A stretch of DNA of 6,142 bases from Peptococcaceae bacterium (GTDB taxonomy: Bacteria > Bacillota > Peptococcia > Peptococcales > Peptococcaceae). Location: the NCBI GenBank assembly GCA_017383785.1, contig JAFNVD010000094.1, positions 1 through 6,142 on the forward strand, written 5' to 3'. Below the pieces are notes generated by a model that was given only the letters and a program-made list of their open reading frames with translations, was not told where the DNA came from and searched no databases. Position numbers and translations under genes: made by a program. This document shows positions 1 to 5,504 of this stretch, one piece after another (position 1 is the first letter of the stretch; each line of letters opens with the position of its first letter).

Positions 1-1
1 A

Positions 2-181
2 ACCTATGACAACATGTTTAAAGCGACAATGAATAAAGAATTGCTTGGAAAACTTGAGGCTTTGTTTAGAAAACCTTTGGTAATTTATTCTGAAGAACTC
101 TTGCAAGAAATGGATAAGCTTTCACCGGAAGCAATGGAAACATTAAAGCGTTATCTGAAGAAATGGAATATGACAATGTGA
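2..181 (+). CDS. Unrecognised protein, C-terminal fragment (5' end outside window)
   Basis: An open frame runs from the left edge to a TGA at 179-181, giving the last 59 residues of a protein that begins outside the window. The fragment is rich in Lys, Glu, Leu and Met and looks helical. Its end reads as amphipathic helices (for example EELLQEMDKL, then a basic stretch ending KRYLKKWNMTM). There is no transmembrane segment or catalytic motif, and I do not recognise the family. A rho-independent terminator starts about 22 bp after the stop codon, which supports this as a real gene end. An internal ATG could start a shorter protein, but no good ribosome binding site precedes one. The reading frame is fairly secure; the function is unknown. 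Confidence 0.6.
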   Translation, partial: TYDNMFKATMNKELLGKLEALFRKPLVIYSEELLQEMDKLSPEAMETLKRYLKKWNMTM

Positions 182-202
182 CTACACCAAAAACTATAGT
201 AA

Positions 203-239
203 AAAAGGGATTACAAATATTTTTGCAATCCCTTTTCTT
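203..239. terminator. Bidirectional rho-independent terminator
   Basis: Arms 207-217 and 222-232 pair (GGGATT/AATCCC, then one A-C mismatch, then CAAA/TTTG) around a four-base loop. A runs at 201-206 on the left and T runs at 233-239 on the right give a U tract in either direction. It lies between the end of the plus-strand fragment (181) and the end of the minus-strand small gene (249), so it can serve both converging transcripts. Confidence 0.85.
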
Positions 240-248
240 GTGCGTATA

Positions 249-419
249 TCAAAACCAATCTTCCTCTGCACAACTGTGATATAATTCATCCAACCGTCGC
301 TCTAATTCTTCTACTTGCCGAAATAATTCCATCACCAAATCTATTAATGCTTTTCGTTCTTCCTGCAAATCACGAATTTTCGCTTCCACTACTTCATATC
401 GACTTTTATAAAATGCCAT
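249..419 (-). CDS. Small charged coiled-coil protein, 56 aa, function unknown
   Basis: The protein begins MAFYKSRYEVV and is 56 residues long. I chose the ATG at 417-419 because a near-perfect Shine-Dalgarno (AGGAGGGAG, 424-432) sits 7 bp upstream of it. The frame is open for 13 more codons upstream, but that stretch covers the ribosome binding site itself and is probably untranslated. Residues about 8-47 are dense in Glu, Arg and Lys with Leu, Ile or Val at heptad-like spacing (VEAKIRDLQEERKALIDLV, then VEELERRLDEL), which suggests one long coiled-coil helix. The tail is acidic and ends CAEEDWF. There is no signal peptide or membrane segment, so it is probably cytosolic. The gene starts 67 bp after the acetyltransferase gene on the same strand and ends at the terminator at 203-239, so it is probably the last gene of that transcript. 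I do not recognise the family; a structural or regulatory small protein is conceivable but unproven. Confidence 0.65.
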   Translation of the reverse strand: MAFYKSRYEVVEAKIRDLQEERKALIDLVMELFRQVEELERRLDELYHSCAEEDWF

Positions 420-423
420 ACCA

Positions 424-432
424 CTCCCTCCT
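424..432 (-). promoter_or_regulatory. Ribosome binding site deciding the start of the 56-aa gene
   Basis: The minus strand reads AGGAGGGAG, with 7 bases from AGGAGG to the ATG at 419. It fixes the start at MAFYK rather than the longer open frame. Directly upstream is a short inverted repeat (TGTCAT at 432-437, ATGACA at 446-451) whose inner arm touches the site. Confidence 0.8.
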
Positions 433-486
433 GTCATCATACTATATGACAAAGGCAAGTGATTTGGTGAGCAAAAATGAATACTA

Positions 487-933
487 TTATAGTTTTATAC
501 GAAATTTATATTTTTGTCCACAACAAGGTGTATCATCATACGTTTTAAAGTCTGCAGGCACATCAATCAATGCAATTTTTTCTGCCCCTAACAACTCGCA
601 CGTGCGAATTGATGCATAATTGTCAATATCGCATGTGATGTCCAACTGCGTCATATTAGCACGTTTGGCATAATCGCACATTAATTTACACGCATGTACT
701 GCATAGTGATGCCCTCTATAATTTTCATGGATAGAATATCCTACATGGCCTAATATTTCTGTATTCACACTGTCACCTAAGCGCAAGTCACAATTGCCAA
801 TCCAAGTGCCGTCTAATAAACGAATACGAAAAAATAGGATTGGCATGTCGCCCATATCTTTATGCCCGGTTGGTAAAAGTTTTTGTAAAGTCAGTTTGAT
901 TACTTCATCGCGCATTCCATCTAATTCGATCAT
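487..933 (-). CDS. GNAT-family N-acetyltransferase
   Basis: This 148-residue protein has the layout of a single Gcn5-related acetyltransferase domain, which transfers acetyl from acetyl-CoA to an amine. Strands around 31-66 (ILFFRIR, IGNCDLRL, ILGHVGYSI) lead to the acetyl-CoA pyrophosphate loop at about 72-78. There YRGHHYA stands for the family's usual R/Q-x-x-G-x-G/A. The following helix (78-92) and the late motif DNYASIRTCELLGA (104-117) match the conserved N-x-x-S-x-x-x-x-x-x-G-F/A pattern. The C-terminal strand carries a CC pair (137-138). The length is normal and no part looks missing. The start is supported by GGGGTGA (938-944) close upstream, and a strong promoter lies at 1007-1035. 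The substrate cannot be told from sequence: small molecule, antibiotic and protein N-terminus all remain possible. Confidence 0.88.
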   Translation of the reverse strand: MIELDGMRDEVIKLTLQKLLPTGHKDMGDMPILFFRIRLLDGTWIGNCDLRLGDSVNTEILGHVGYSIHENYRGHHYAVHACKLMCDYAKRANMTQLDITCDIDNYASIRTCELLGAEKIALIDVPADFKTYDDTPCCGQKYKFRIKL

Positions 934-974
934 CTATTCACCCCATTTTATTTTATTCAATTCTATATAATTCC

Positions 975-1003
975 TTTATTTTCACTGAAAATGATAGTAT
1001 AAT
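975..1003 (+). promoter_or_regulatory. Possible promoter for the nitroreductase gene
   Basis: A perfect -10 TATAAT (998-1003) lies 17 bp after a poor -35 TTTATT (975-980). Transcription would start near 1010, about 75 bases before the ATG at 1086. A rival -10 is TATACT at 1055-1060, which would give a very short leader but also lacks a good -35. Either way, the plus- and minus-strand promoters lie face to face or overlap, so the two divergent genes may be co-regulated. Confidence 0.3.
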
Positions 1004-1012
1004 GGTAGTATA
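991..1012. repeat. Tandem 11-bp direct repeat in a divergent promoter region
   Basis: Two adjacent copies, ATGATAGTATA (991-1001) and ATGGTAGTATA (1002-1012), match at 10 of 11 positions. On the minus strand each supplies a TATACT. The upstream one (1007-1012) is the likely -10 of the acetyltransferase promoter, and the second sits at about the transcription start. On the plus strand their junction makes a TATAAT (998-1003). The repeat may be a pair of regulator sites or simply a duplicated -10 element. Confidence 0.6.
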
Positions 1013-1035
1013 TAAAATCAAAGAATAACTGTCAA
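1007..1035 (-). promoter_or_regulatory. Sigma-A-type promoter for the acetyltransferase and 56-aa genes
   Basis: The minus strand has a perfect -35 TTGACA (1030-1035), a 17-bp spacer and a -10 TATACT (1007-1012, five of six consensus bases). Transcription would start near 1000, leaving a leader of about 65 bases before the ATG at 933. This is the best promoter match in the window. Confidence 0.8.
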
Positions 1036-1072
1036 TGTGCCAATTATTCTAATATATACTTGTACTAAATAT

Positions 1073-1078
1073 GGGGAG
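1073..1078 (+). promoter_or_regulatory. Ribosome binding site deciding the nitroreductase start
   Basis: GGGGAG lies 7 bases before the ATG at 1086. An in-frame ATG at 1071 overlaps this site and would add five residues (MGRFS) unlike the family N-terminus, so 1086 is the better start. Confidence 0.8.
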
Positions 1079-1085
1079 ATTTTCT

Positions 1086-1637
1086 ATGAACACATTAGAA
1101 GCGATTTTTTCCAGAAAAACTATTCGTTCTTATACTGAACAATCAATAGAACGTGAAAAGCTTGAAACAATTATACGTGCCGGTAACCAAGCGGCTATTG
1201 CAGGGAAATTAGAATTTGTGGTGATTACCAATCGCAATATTCTTGACCAAATTCAAAAAGAAGCAAAAGCATTCTTTCTCCGTTCCGGTGTTGAAAAATT
1301 GGTTATGCTCGCAAGCAATCCGAACTACGAAGTATTGCATAATGCTCCGGTAGGTATTGCTGTTGTTATTTCAGATACCACTGATCCACATGCAAGTAAA
1401 ATGAACGCAGAAAACACCGGCTGTGCTGTACAAAACATGCTCATTGCCGCTACTGAGCTTGGCTTAGGGTCATGTTTCGCAGAATCTGGTTCTGTAGCAT
1501 TTACCAATCCGACCATCAAAGATGCAATTGGTATTTCCAATGATAAAACCGTGTCTGCCATCGTAACATTGGGTTATACTGAAAACACCACACCTGCTGT
1601 AAAACGCAATGCGGATAATATTACTTGGTGCGAATAG
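1086..1637 (+). CDS. Nitroreductase-family FMN oxidoreductase
   Basis: This 183-residue protein belongs to the nitroreductase superfamily: homodimeric flavoenzymes that use NAD(P)H to reduce nitro compounds, quinones, flavins or enones. The N-terminus, MNTLEAIFSRKTIRSY, is the family's FMN-phosphate-binding start; R10, K11 and R14 stand for the usual R-R-S-x-R. The region 84-99 (LHNAPVGIAVVISDTT) is the central beta strand. Residues 109-130 (ENTGCAVQNMLIAATELGLGSC) form the long helix plus GLG turn typical of the family. Residues 156-164 (VSAIVTLGY) are the late strand before the variable tail. The length is normal for short members, and no ferredoxin-like extension is fused. The gene stands alone: its promoter region is shared with the divergent acetyltransferase gene and a strong terminator follows 35 bp after the stop. 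The physiological substrate is not visible in the sequence. Confidence 0.92.
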   Translation: MNTLEAIFSRKTIRSYTEQSIEREKLETIIRAGNQAAIAGKLEFVVITNRNILDQIQKEAKAFFLRSGVEKLVMLASNPNYEVLHNAPVGIAVVISDTTDPHASKMNAENTGCAVQNMLIAATELGLGSCFAESGSVAFTNPTIKDAIGISNDKTVSAIVTLGYTENTTPAVKRNADNITWCE

Positions 1638-1672
1638 TAGATTCTATTCTTTTTTATCAGTATTATTTTATA

Positions 1673-1712
1673 AAAAATCGCTGTCCATTCTATCATATGG
1701 ACAGCGATTTTT
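1673..1712. terminator. Strong bidirectional rho-independent terminator
   Basis: Perfect 16-bp arms lie at 1673-1688 and 1697-1712 (core TCGCTGTCCAT/ATGGACAGCGA flanked by A5/T5) around an eight-base loop. The flanking A and T runs provide a U tract on either strand. It separates the converging nitroreductase gene (ends 1637) and degV (ends 1728) and most likely ends both transcripts. Confidence 0.93.
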
Positions 1713-1727
1713 ATTTGACAATTGTTA

Positions 1728-2561
1728 TTACATTTTTACATATTGTACTGCAATGCAACCAGGCCCACCCTGTGTGATAAAGGCTGGAGATAAATCTAAA
1801 ATTTCTACTTTAGCTTTAGCAAAGGTTTCACGCATTACTGCTGCGATTTCTTGTGCATCTTTTTCAGCTCTGGCATGAGAGATAGAAATCAGGTACCCTT
1901 CCCCTACATTACGTTTTTCCAACTGAGATTTAATATTTTTTGCGGCACCTTTAATCGTACGAGCAACGCCATGAATGCTTAATCGTGTGCCTTCTTCTAC
2001 CTGCTCCATAATTGGTTTTACATTTAGCGCTGATGCAAATTTTGCAGCCACCGGGGTCAAACGACCACCTCTGCGCAAGAAATCAAAGTCTTGAACAATC
2101 AGATAGGAATGACAATTATCACGACATTCTTCTAATGTACGCAAAATTTCTTCCATAGTTGCACCGGCATTTGCCATAGAAAGTGCTTTTTCTACCATAT
2201 AACGATGGGGACCACACAGTGTACGTGTATTGAAAACTTCAATATCATCTTTATTGTCAGCAATTTCTTTTGCACCGCAAGCACTCTGATAAGTACCGGA
2301 CAACCCATGGGCCATTGCAATATTCAGAATCTTTTTCCCTGCATGCGCTTTAAATGCTTCTACATATTCACCAACCGGAGGCTGAGAACTTTTCGGAATA
2401 CCACCTTTTGCAATTTTTCCATAAAAATCATCCATATCTACTTGCAAGTCGCGATAGTCTTCATCCATAATATTGACACACAGCGGCAATACATCAATGC
2501 CCATTTCCTTGCCCTCTGCTACTGTAATCAAAGTCGAAGAATCTGTAATAATCTGAACCAT
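1728..2561 (-). CDS. DegV-family (FakB-like) fatty-acid-binding protein
   Basis: This 277-residue protein has full DegV length. Family members bind a fatty acid and, where studied (FakB), present it to the kinase FakA for phosphorylation in the cytosol. The N-terminal strand reads VQIITDSSTL (2-11). Fatty-acid-site motifs follow in order: KSSQPP (57-62), the usual TSQPS loop; HGLSGTYQSA (85-94), with S88 as the carboxylate-contacting Ser; and FLRRGGRLTP (161-170), with R167 as the conserved Arg. The last motif is TQGGPG (263-268), where most relatives have THxGPG, so the usual His is Gln264. The start at the ATG 2559-2561 is set by AGAGGT six bases upstream; a GTG 14 codons further up has no ribosome binding site. 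No FakA-like gene is in the window. A 196-bp gap to tyrA holds an inverted repeat, so separate regulation is possible. Confidence 0.92.
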   Translation of the reverse strand: MVQIITDSSTLITVAEGKEMGIDVLPLCVNIMDEDYRDLQVDMDDFYGKIAKGGIPKSSQPPVGEYVEAFKAHAGKKILNIAMAHGLSGTYQSACGAKEIADNKDDIEVFNTRTLCGPHRYMVEKALSMANAGATMEEILRTLEECRDNCHSYLIVQDFDFLRRGGRLTPVAAKFASALNVKPIMEQVEEGTRLSIHGVARTIKGAAKNIKSQLEKRNVGEGYLISISHARAEKDAQEIAAVMRETFAKAKVEILDLSPAFITQGGPGCIAVQYVKM

Positions 2562-2567
2562 AGTGTT

Positions 2568-2573
2568 ACCTCT
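2568..2573 (-). promoter_or_regulatory. Ribosome binding site deciding the degV start
   Basis: The minus strand reads AGAGGT six bases before the ATG at 2561. It supports the start at MVQIITDSS, which is also where the family's first strand begins. Confidence 0.75.
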
Positions 2574-2650
2574 CACTGTATCTATAAATTCTTTCGTTAA
2601 CACATCAGATTAATCTAGTTTTCAATACCACATCATCTAACTTTCGTGTA

Positions 2651-2680
2651 TTAACAATCCAATCATATCACAATTGTTAA
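2651..2680. repeat. 8-bp inverted repeat upstream of degV, possible operator
   Basis: Perfect arms TTAACAAT (2651-2658) and ATTGTTAA (2673-2680) are separated by 14 bp, so their centres are 22 bp (about two helical turns) apart. The right arm overlaps a small palindrome, ACAATTGT. The element lies about 90-120 bp before the degV start and is not followed by a T run, so an operator is more likely than a terminator. It could also be chance in AT-rich DNA. Confidence 0.45.
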
Positions 2681-2700
2681 GAAAAAGAAACAGTTTTTCT
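2680..2700 (-). terminator. Weak AT-rich hairpin after tyrA, doubtful terminator
   Basis: Seven-base arms AGAAAAA (2680-2686) and TTTTTCT (2694-2700) flank a seven-base loop, about 58 bp after the tyrA stop. The stem is almost all A-T. On the minus strand its distal arm supplies the T run, so it might weakly end the tyrA transcript. It is not convincing on its own. Confidence 0.25.
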
Positions 2701-2757
2701 GCAAATTATACAACAGAATTCCTTGACAATTTTTGCATGGATGTTTGTTTTCATTTT

Positions 2758-3612
2758 TTATTCCGTAATCGAATGTGCTAGGCTCCACTCTTTCATAATA
2801 CGACCTTCTTTTAACAATTCGTGCATTTTTTCAGCATCTTTGCTCTCTAATGCATCTCTATACTGCTGTAGCGAATCAATAATACGTTCCAATTCAAATT
2901 GTAATGCAGGTTGGTTCATCATAAATAATTCTGTCCACATGTCTTCATTCAATTTGGCCACACGAGTCAAATCTTGAAAACTGCCTGCACTGAAACCGCT
3001 TTCTTTTCGCATTGTAGGACTTTTAATATATGCACTGGATACCACATGGGCCAACTGTGAAGTAAAAGCAATGGTTGCATCATGTTCTTGTGGTGTTGTA
3101 TATACCACCCGGCCAAATTTTAATTCACGCGCAAGTTGTTCTACAATCTTTTTCGCCTCATCAGGCACATATTCAGATGGCGTAAGGATAATACTCGCAC
3201 CTTTATATAAATCGGGGATCGAATATGCAAATCCGGAAGACTCAAGTCCTGCCATTGGATGGCAGCCAATAAAAATAACACCACGTTCTTTTAAAATACT
3301 ATCCACTTCTGACACAATTGCTTCTTTTACCCCGCCGGCATCAATCACAATACTTCCCGGACGAAAATACTGCTGATTTTCTTTGATAAAGTCAATAATC
3401 CCCTGTGGATGTAAACAGATGATACTTAAATCTGCTTCCCCCAATTCTTCCGGTACAATTGCTTTGTCTATAGAATCTGTTAAAAGCGCCATTTGTACAG
3501 ACTTACTGTTTAAATCACGCCCTACACCTAAACAAGTATGCGATGTATATTGTTTTATTGCCTTGCAAAAGGAACCACCAATCAGCCCTAATCCAACTAC
3601 TGCAATTTTCAT
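2758..3612 (-). CDS. tyrA: Prephenate/arogenate dehydrogenase, no ACT domain
   Basis: This 284-residue protein is a TyrA dehydrogenase, which oxidatively decarboxylates prephenate to 4-hydroxyphenylpyruvate (or arogenate to tyrosine) in tyrosine synthesis. The N-terminal Rossmann fold shows the dinucleotide motif GLGLIGGS (7-14). The catalytic His is H118 in GCHPMAG (116-122). Substrate-side motifs follow: SQLAHVVSSAY (185-195, with H189) and FQDLTRVA (212-219, with R217 the likely carboxylate-binding Arg). The chain ends soon after the helical dimerisation domain, so the C-terminal ACT domain that gives tyrosine feedback in Bacillus-type TyrA is absent. Two positions are unusual. The end of strand beta 2 reads GVGRD (29-33), not the acidic GxD typical of NAD-specific enzymes, and DAGGVK (91-96) has Gly94 where many relatives have Ser. 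GAGGTG lies seven bases before the ATG. The gene starts 35 bp after the membrane-protein gene and is probably co-transcribed with it. Confidence 0.93.
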   Translation of the reverse strand: MKIAVVGLGLIGGSFCKAIKQYTSHTCLGVGRDLNSKSVQMALLTDSIDKAIVPEELGEADLSIICLHPQGIIDFIKENQQYFRPGSIVIDAGGVKEAIVSEVDSILKERGVIFIGCHPMAGLESSGFAYSIPDLYKGASIILTPSEYVPDEAKKIVEQLARELKFGRVVYTTPQEHDATIAFTSQLAHVVSSAYIKSPTMRKESGFSAGSFQDLTRVAKLNEDMWTELFMMNQPALQFELERIIDSLQQYRDALESKDAEKMHELLKEGRIMKEWSLAHSITE

Positions 3613-3647
3613 AAATTATCACCTCGAAAATATTCTTTCGTAATTTC

Positions 3648-4163
3648 CTAATTCACCTTGCGTGTGCCTTTATTTTTTTCCTCACTTATAACTCCGTTTC
3701 TTTCTTCTTTCAATCTTCTGACATTAGCACCGGTATAAAGCATCCACCACAAAGTTACTGCTGTGGCAATGCCATAAATCACCGTCCAGTCGGCAAACAT
3801 GGTAAACCCATAAAACGGTACCGCCACAATAGATACAAAGGCTGCTGAGATAAAACCACCGGTACCCATTAGGCGTAGCACAAATCCACAAGCTGCAGCC
3901 ATGCATAATAAGAGACTCATTACATAATATAGTTTGGAAAGTACATTGTTGCTTTTATAAATTACAATAAACATGCTCCAGAATAAAATAAAGAACAATG
4001 TTGTTAAGAAGCTGTCAAAGCCGGCGGCACCACCCCATGCTGCACCATTTGCATTTACCACAATACTGCTGAATGCAAGCACAAGCATTGCTATAACGCC
4101 TGCTACGGTATGTCCGGTACCTTTATTTTGTTTTACTGATTGCTTTTTCATTTGTTTTGTCAT
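3648..4163 (-). CDS. Unrecognised membrane protein, about five TM helices
   Basis: This 171-residue protein has a basic N-terminus (seven Lys/His in the first 18 residues). About five hydrophobic segments follow: 20-38, 52-69, 78-96, 105-123 and 126-145. A charged, Lys/Glu/Arg-rich cytosolic tail covers 148-171. Positive charge at both ends fits an odd or uncertain number of helices, so the topology is not settled. The loop after the first helix is Gly/Ala-rich (NANGAAWGGAAGFD, 37-50). I see no transporter, enzyme or signalling motif and do not recognise the family. AGGGAGA (4171-4177) lies seven bases before the ATG, and a good promoter sits at 4212-4240, so the gene is expressed separately from argBD. 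It leads directly into tyrA 35 bp downstream. A role linked to aromatic amino acids is only a guess from that position. Confidence 0.85.
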   Translation of the reverse strand: MTKQMKKQSVKQNKGTGHTVAGVIAMLVLAFSSIVVNANGAAWGGAAGFDSFLTTLFFILFWSMFIVIYKSNNVLSKLYYVMSLLLCMAAACGFVLRLMGTGGFISAAFVSIVAVPFYGFTMFADWTVIYGIATAVTLWWMLYTGANVRRLKEERNGVISEEKNKGTRKVN

Positions 4164-4211
4164 AATGCTATCTCCCTACATTCATACTATTACCATGAAT
4201 AGTTTCGATTT

Positions 4212-4240
4212 ATTATAGCATAATTCATTATCTATGTATA
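4212..4240 (-). promoter_or_regulatory. Extended -10 promoter for membrane protein and tyrA
   Basis: The minus strand has TATACA (-35, 4235-4240, four of six consensus bases), a 17-bp spacer ending in TGC, and a perfect TATAAT (4212-4217). TGC before TATAAT is the extended -10 element. Transcription would start near 4205, giving a leader of about 42 bases. No terminator lies between the membrane-protein gene and tyrA, so this promoter probably drives both. Confidence 0.75.
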
Positions 4241-4245
4241 GAACA

Positions 4246-4273
4246 ACTCCCGATGGAATCAACCATCGGGAGT
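4246..4273 (-). terminator. Hairpin terminator after argD
   Basis: A perfect 11-bp stem (4246-4256 with 4263-4273, core CTCCCGATGG/CCATCGGGAG) closes a six-base loop. It lies 21 bp after the argD stop. On the minus strand the stem is followed by TTGTTCT, a short imperfect U tract. It ends just before the -35 of the next promoter, so it cleanly separates argBD from the membrane protein-tyrA unit. Confidence 0.75.
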
Positions 4274-4294
4274 ACACATTCTCAGTTTTTTATT

Positions 4295-5479
4295 TTATTT
4301 TGTCAGTACCTCTTCTAAAATTGGCATAAAGCTGTCAATTTCAGCTTTTGTAATGGTGAGTGGTGGTACAAAACGTAATACATGGTCACCAATGCTATTT
4401 ACCAATACTCCGCGTTTTAAGAGTTCGGCTGTCGCATCTTTAGAGGAACCAGTCAATTCACAGCCAATCATCAAACCTAAGCCACGCACTTCTTTGATAA
4501 TCCCAGGATGACGTTCTCCAATAGCACGTAATTCTGCACGGAAATATTCACCTGTTTCCTGTACATCTGCTAGGAACATTTCATCCAGCAAAATATTGCA
4601 GGCCGCCAACCCTGCTGCTGTAGCAATTGGGGTACCACCGAAAGTACTAGCATGATCACCAGGCTGGAAACAATCCGCTACTTCATTTTTTGCAACAATG
4701 GCACCCATAGGTACGCCATTGGCAATAGCTTTTGCAAGAGAAATAATATCAGGCACAATGCCAAAGTTTTGGAATGCGAACGGTTTTCCGGTACGACCAA
4801 GTCCTGCCTGAACTTCGTCTAAAATCATTAAAATACCATGTTTATCACATAGTGCTCTAACACCCTGCATATATTCTATACTAGGTACATTAATACCACT
4901 TTCACCTTGAATCGGTTCTAACATAACCGCACATGTTTCCGGACGAATTGCTGCTTCCAGTGCTTCTAAATCTCCTAATGGTACTGCCGTAAATCCTTCT
5001 GGCAATGGCATAAATGGCTTCTGATATTTTTCCTGTGCCGTTGCTGCTAAAGAACCTAACGTACGACCATGGAATGATTTCTGCATCACTACAAAATGAT
5101 ATTTCTCACCATTTCCCCACTTACGAGCTAATTTAATAGCGGCTTCGTTGGCCTCAGCACCGCTATTACAGAAAAAAGCTTTTCCAAGACCACTTTTTTC
5201 TACTAAAAGCTTTGCCAAATTCACTTGATTTTCTATCCAATATAAATTAGAGCAATGAAGCAGCTGTTCACTCTGTTCTTTAATTGCCTGAATCACCGCC
5301 GGATGACCATGACCCAATGAATTTACTGCAATCCCTGCTACCAAATCTAAATATTTGTTTCCATCTAAATCCCACACATAGCTGCCCTCACCTTTGTCAA
5401 TGACAATTGGCAGACGACCATATGTGTTCATAACATATTTCTGCCCATCAGCAATCACTTGTGCTGTTGTTGCTTTCAT
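4295..5479 (-). CDS. argD: Acetylornithine aminotransferase
   Basis: This 394-residue class-III aminotransferase has the usual ArgD length. With PLP it converts N-acetylglutamate semialdehyde and glutamate to N-acetylornithine and 2-oxoglutarate in arginine synthesis. Visible motifs are SGAEAN (106-111, PLP phosphate contact), FHGRT (136-140), EPIQGESG (188-195), LDEVQAGLGRTG (220-231, with D221 pairing with the pyridine nitrogen), SLAKAIANG (247-255, with K250 the Schiff-base lysine), STFGGTP (278-284) and RFVPPL (369-374). All key residues are present. An AAGGAG (5488-5493) lies eight bases before the ATG. The gene begins 25 bp after argB and is almost certainly in the same transcript, which ends at the hairpin 4246-4273. 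Some ArgD enzymes also act on succinyldiaminopimelate, so a second role in lysine synthesis is possible. Neighbourhood with argB makes ornithine aminotransferase (rocD) unlikely. Confidence 0.95.
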   Translation of the reverse strand: MKATTAQVIADGQKYVMNTYGRLPIVIDKGEGSYVWDLDGNKYLDLVAGIAVNSLGHGHPAVIQAIKEQSEQLLHCSNLYWIENQVNLAKLLVEKSGLGKAFFCNSGAEANEAAIKLARKWGNGEKYHFVVMQKSFHGRTLGSLAATAQEKYQKPFMPLPEGFTAVPLGDLEALEAAIRPETCAVMLEPIQGESGINVPSIEYMQGVRALCDKHGILMILDEVQAGLGRTGKPFAFQNFGIVPDIISLAKAIANGVPMGAIVAKNEVADCFQPGDHASTFGGTPIATAAGLAACNILLDEMFLADVQETGEYFRAELRAIGERHPGIIKEVRGLGLMIGCELTGSSKDATAELLKRGVLVNSIGDHVLRFVPPLTITKAEIDSFMPILEEVLTK

Positions 5480-5504
5480 AGTACCGTCTCCTTCGTTCTG
5501 TCTT

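Noticed and set aside
1325..1561. A 78-codon minus-strand frame opposite the nitroreductase gene
   Set aside because: The plus-strand protein carries intact family motifs across the whole stretch; the opposite frame has no start signal.
2205..2600. A 131-codon plus-strand open frame opposite degV
   Set aside because: It is the complement of a well-supported DegV gene, has no ribosome binding site, and its Cys/Phe/Ile/Asn-rich composition is that of an antisense shadow.
2723..2728. A perfect plus-strand TTGACA after tyrA
   Set aside because: No -10 element lies at a suitable distance and no plus-strand gene follows, so it is probably chance.
2562..2757. A riboswitch or T-box in the 196-bp gap before degV
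   Set aside because: Apart from one inverted repeat, a small AGATTAATCT palindrome (2607-2616) and an AT-rich hairpin, I see no conserved T-box or riboswitch core and no GC-rich terminator/antiterminator pair.
3625..3640. Small inverted repeat CGAAA/TTTCG just before the tyrA ribosome binding site
   Set aside because: Five-base arms in AT-rich DNA are easily due to chance; too weak to list as a feature.
3724..3906. A 60-codon minus-strand frame inside the membrane-protein gene
   Set aside because: It is an alternative frame of a gene with clear hydrophobic segments and a good start site; no separate ribosome binding site was found.
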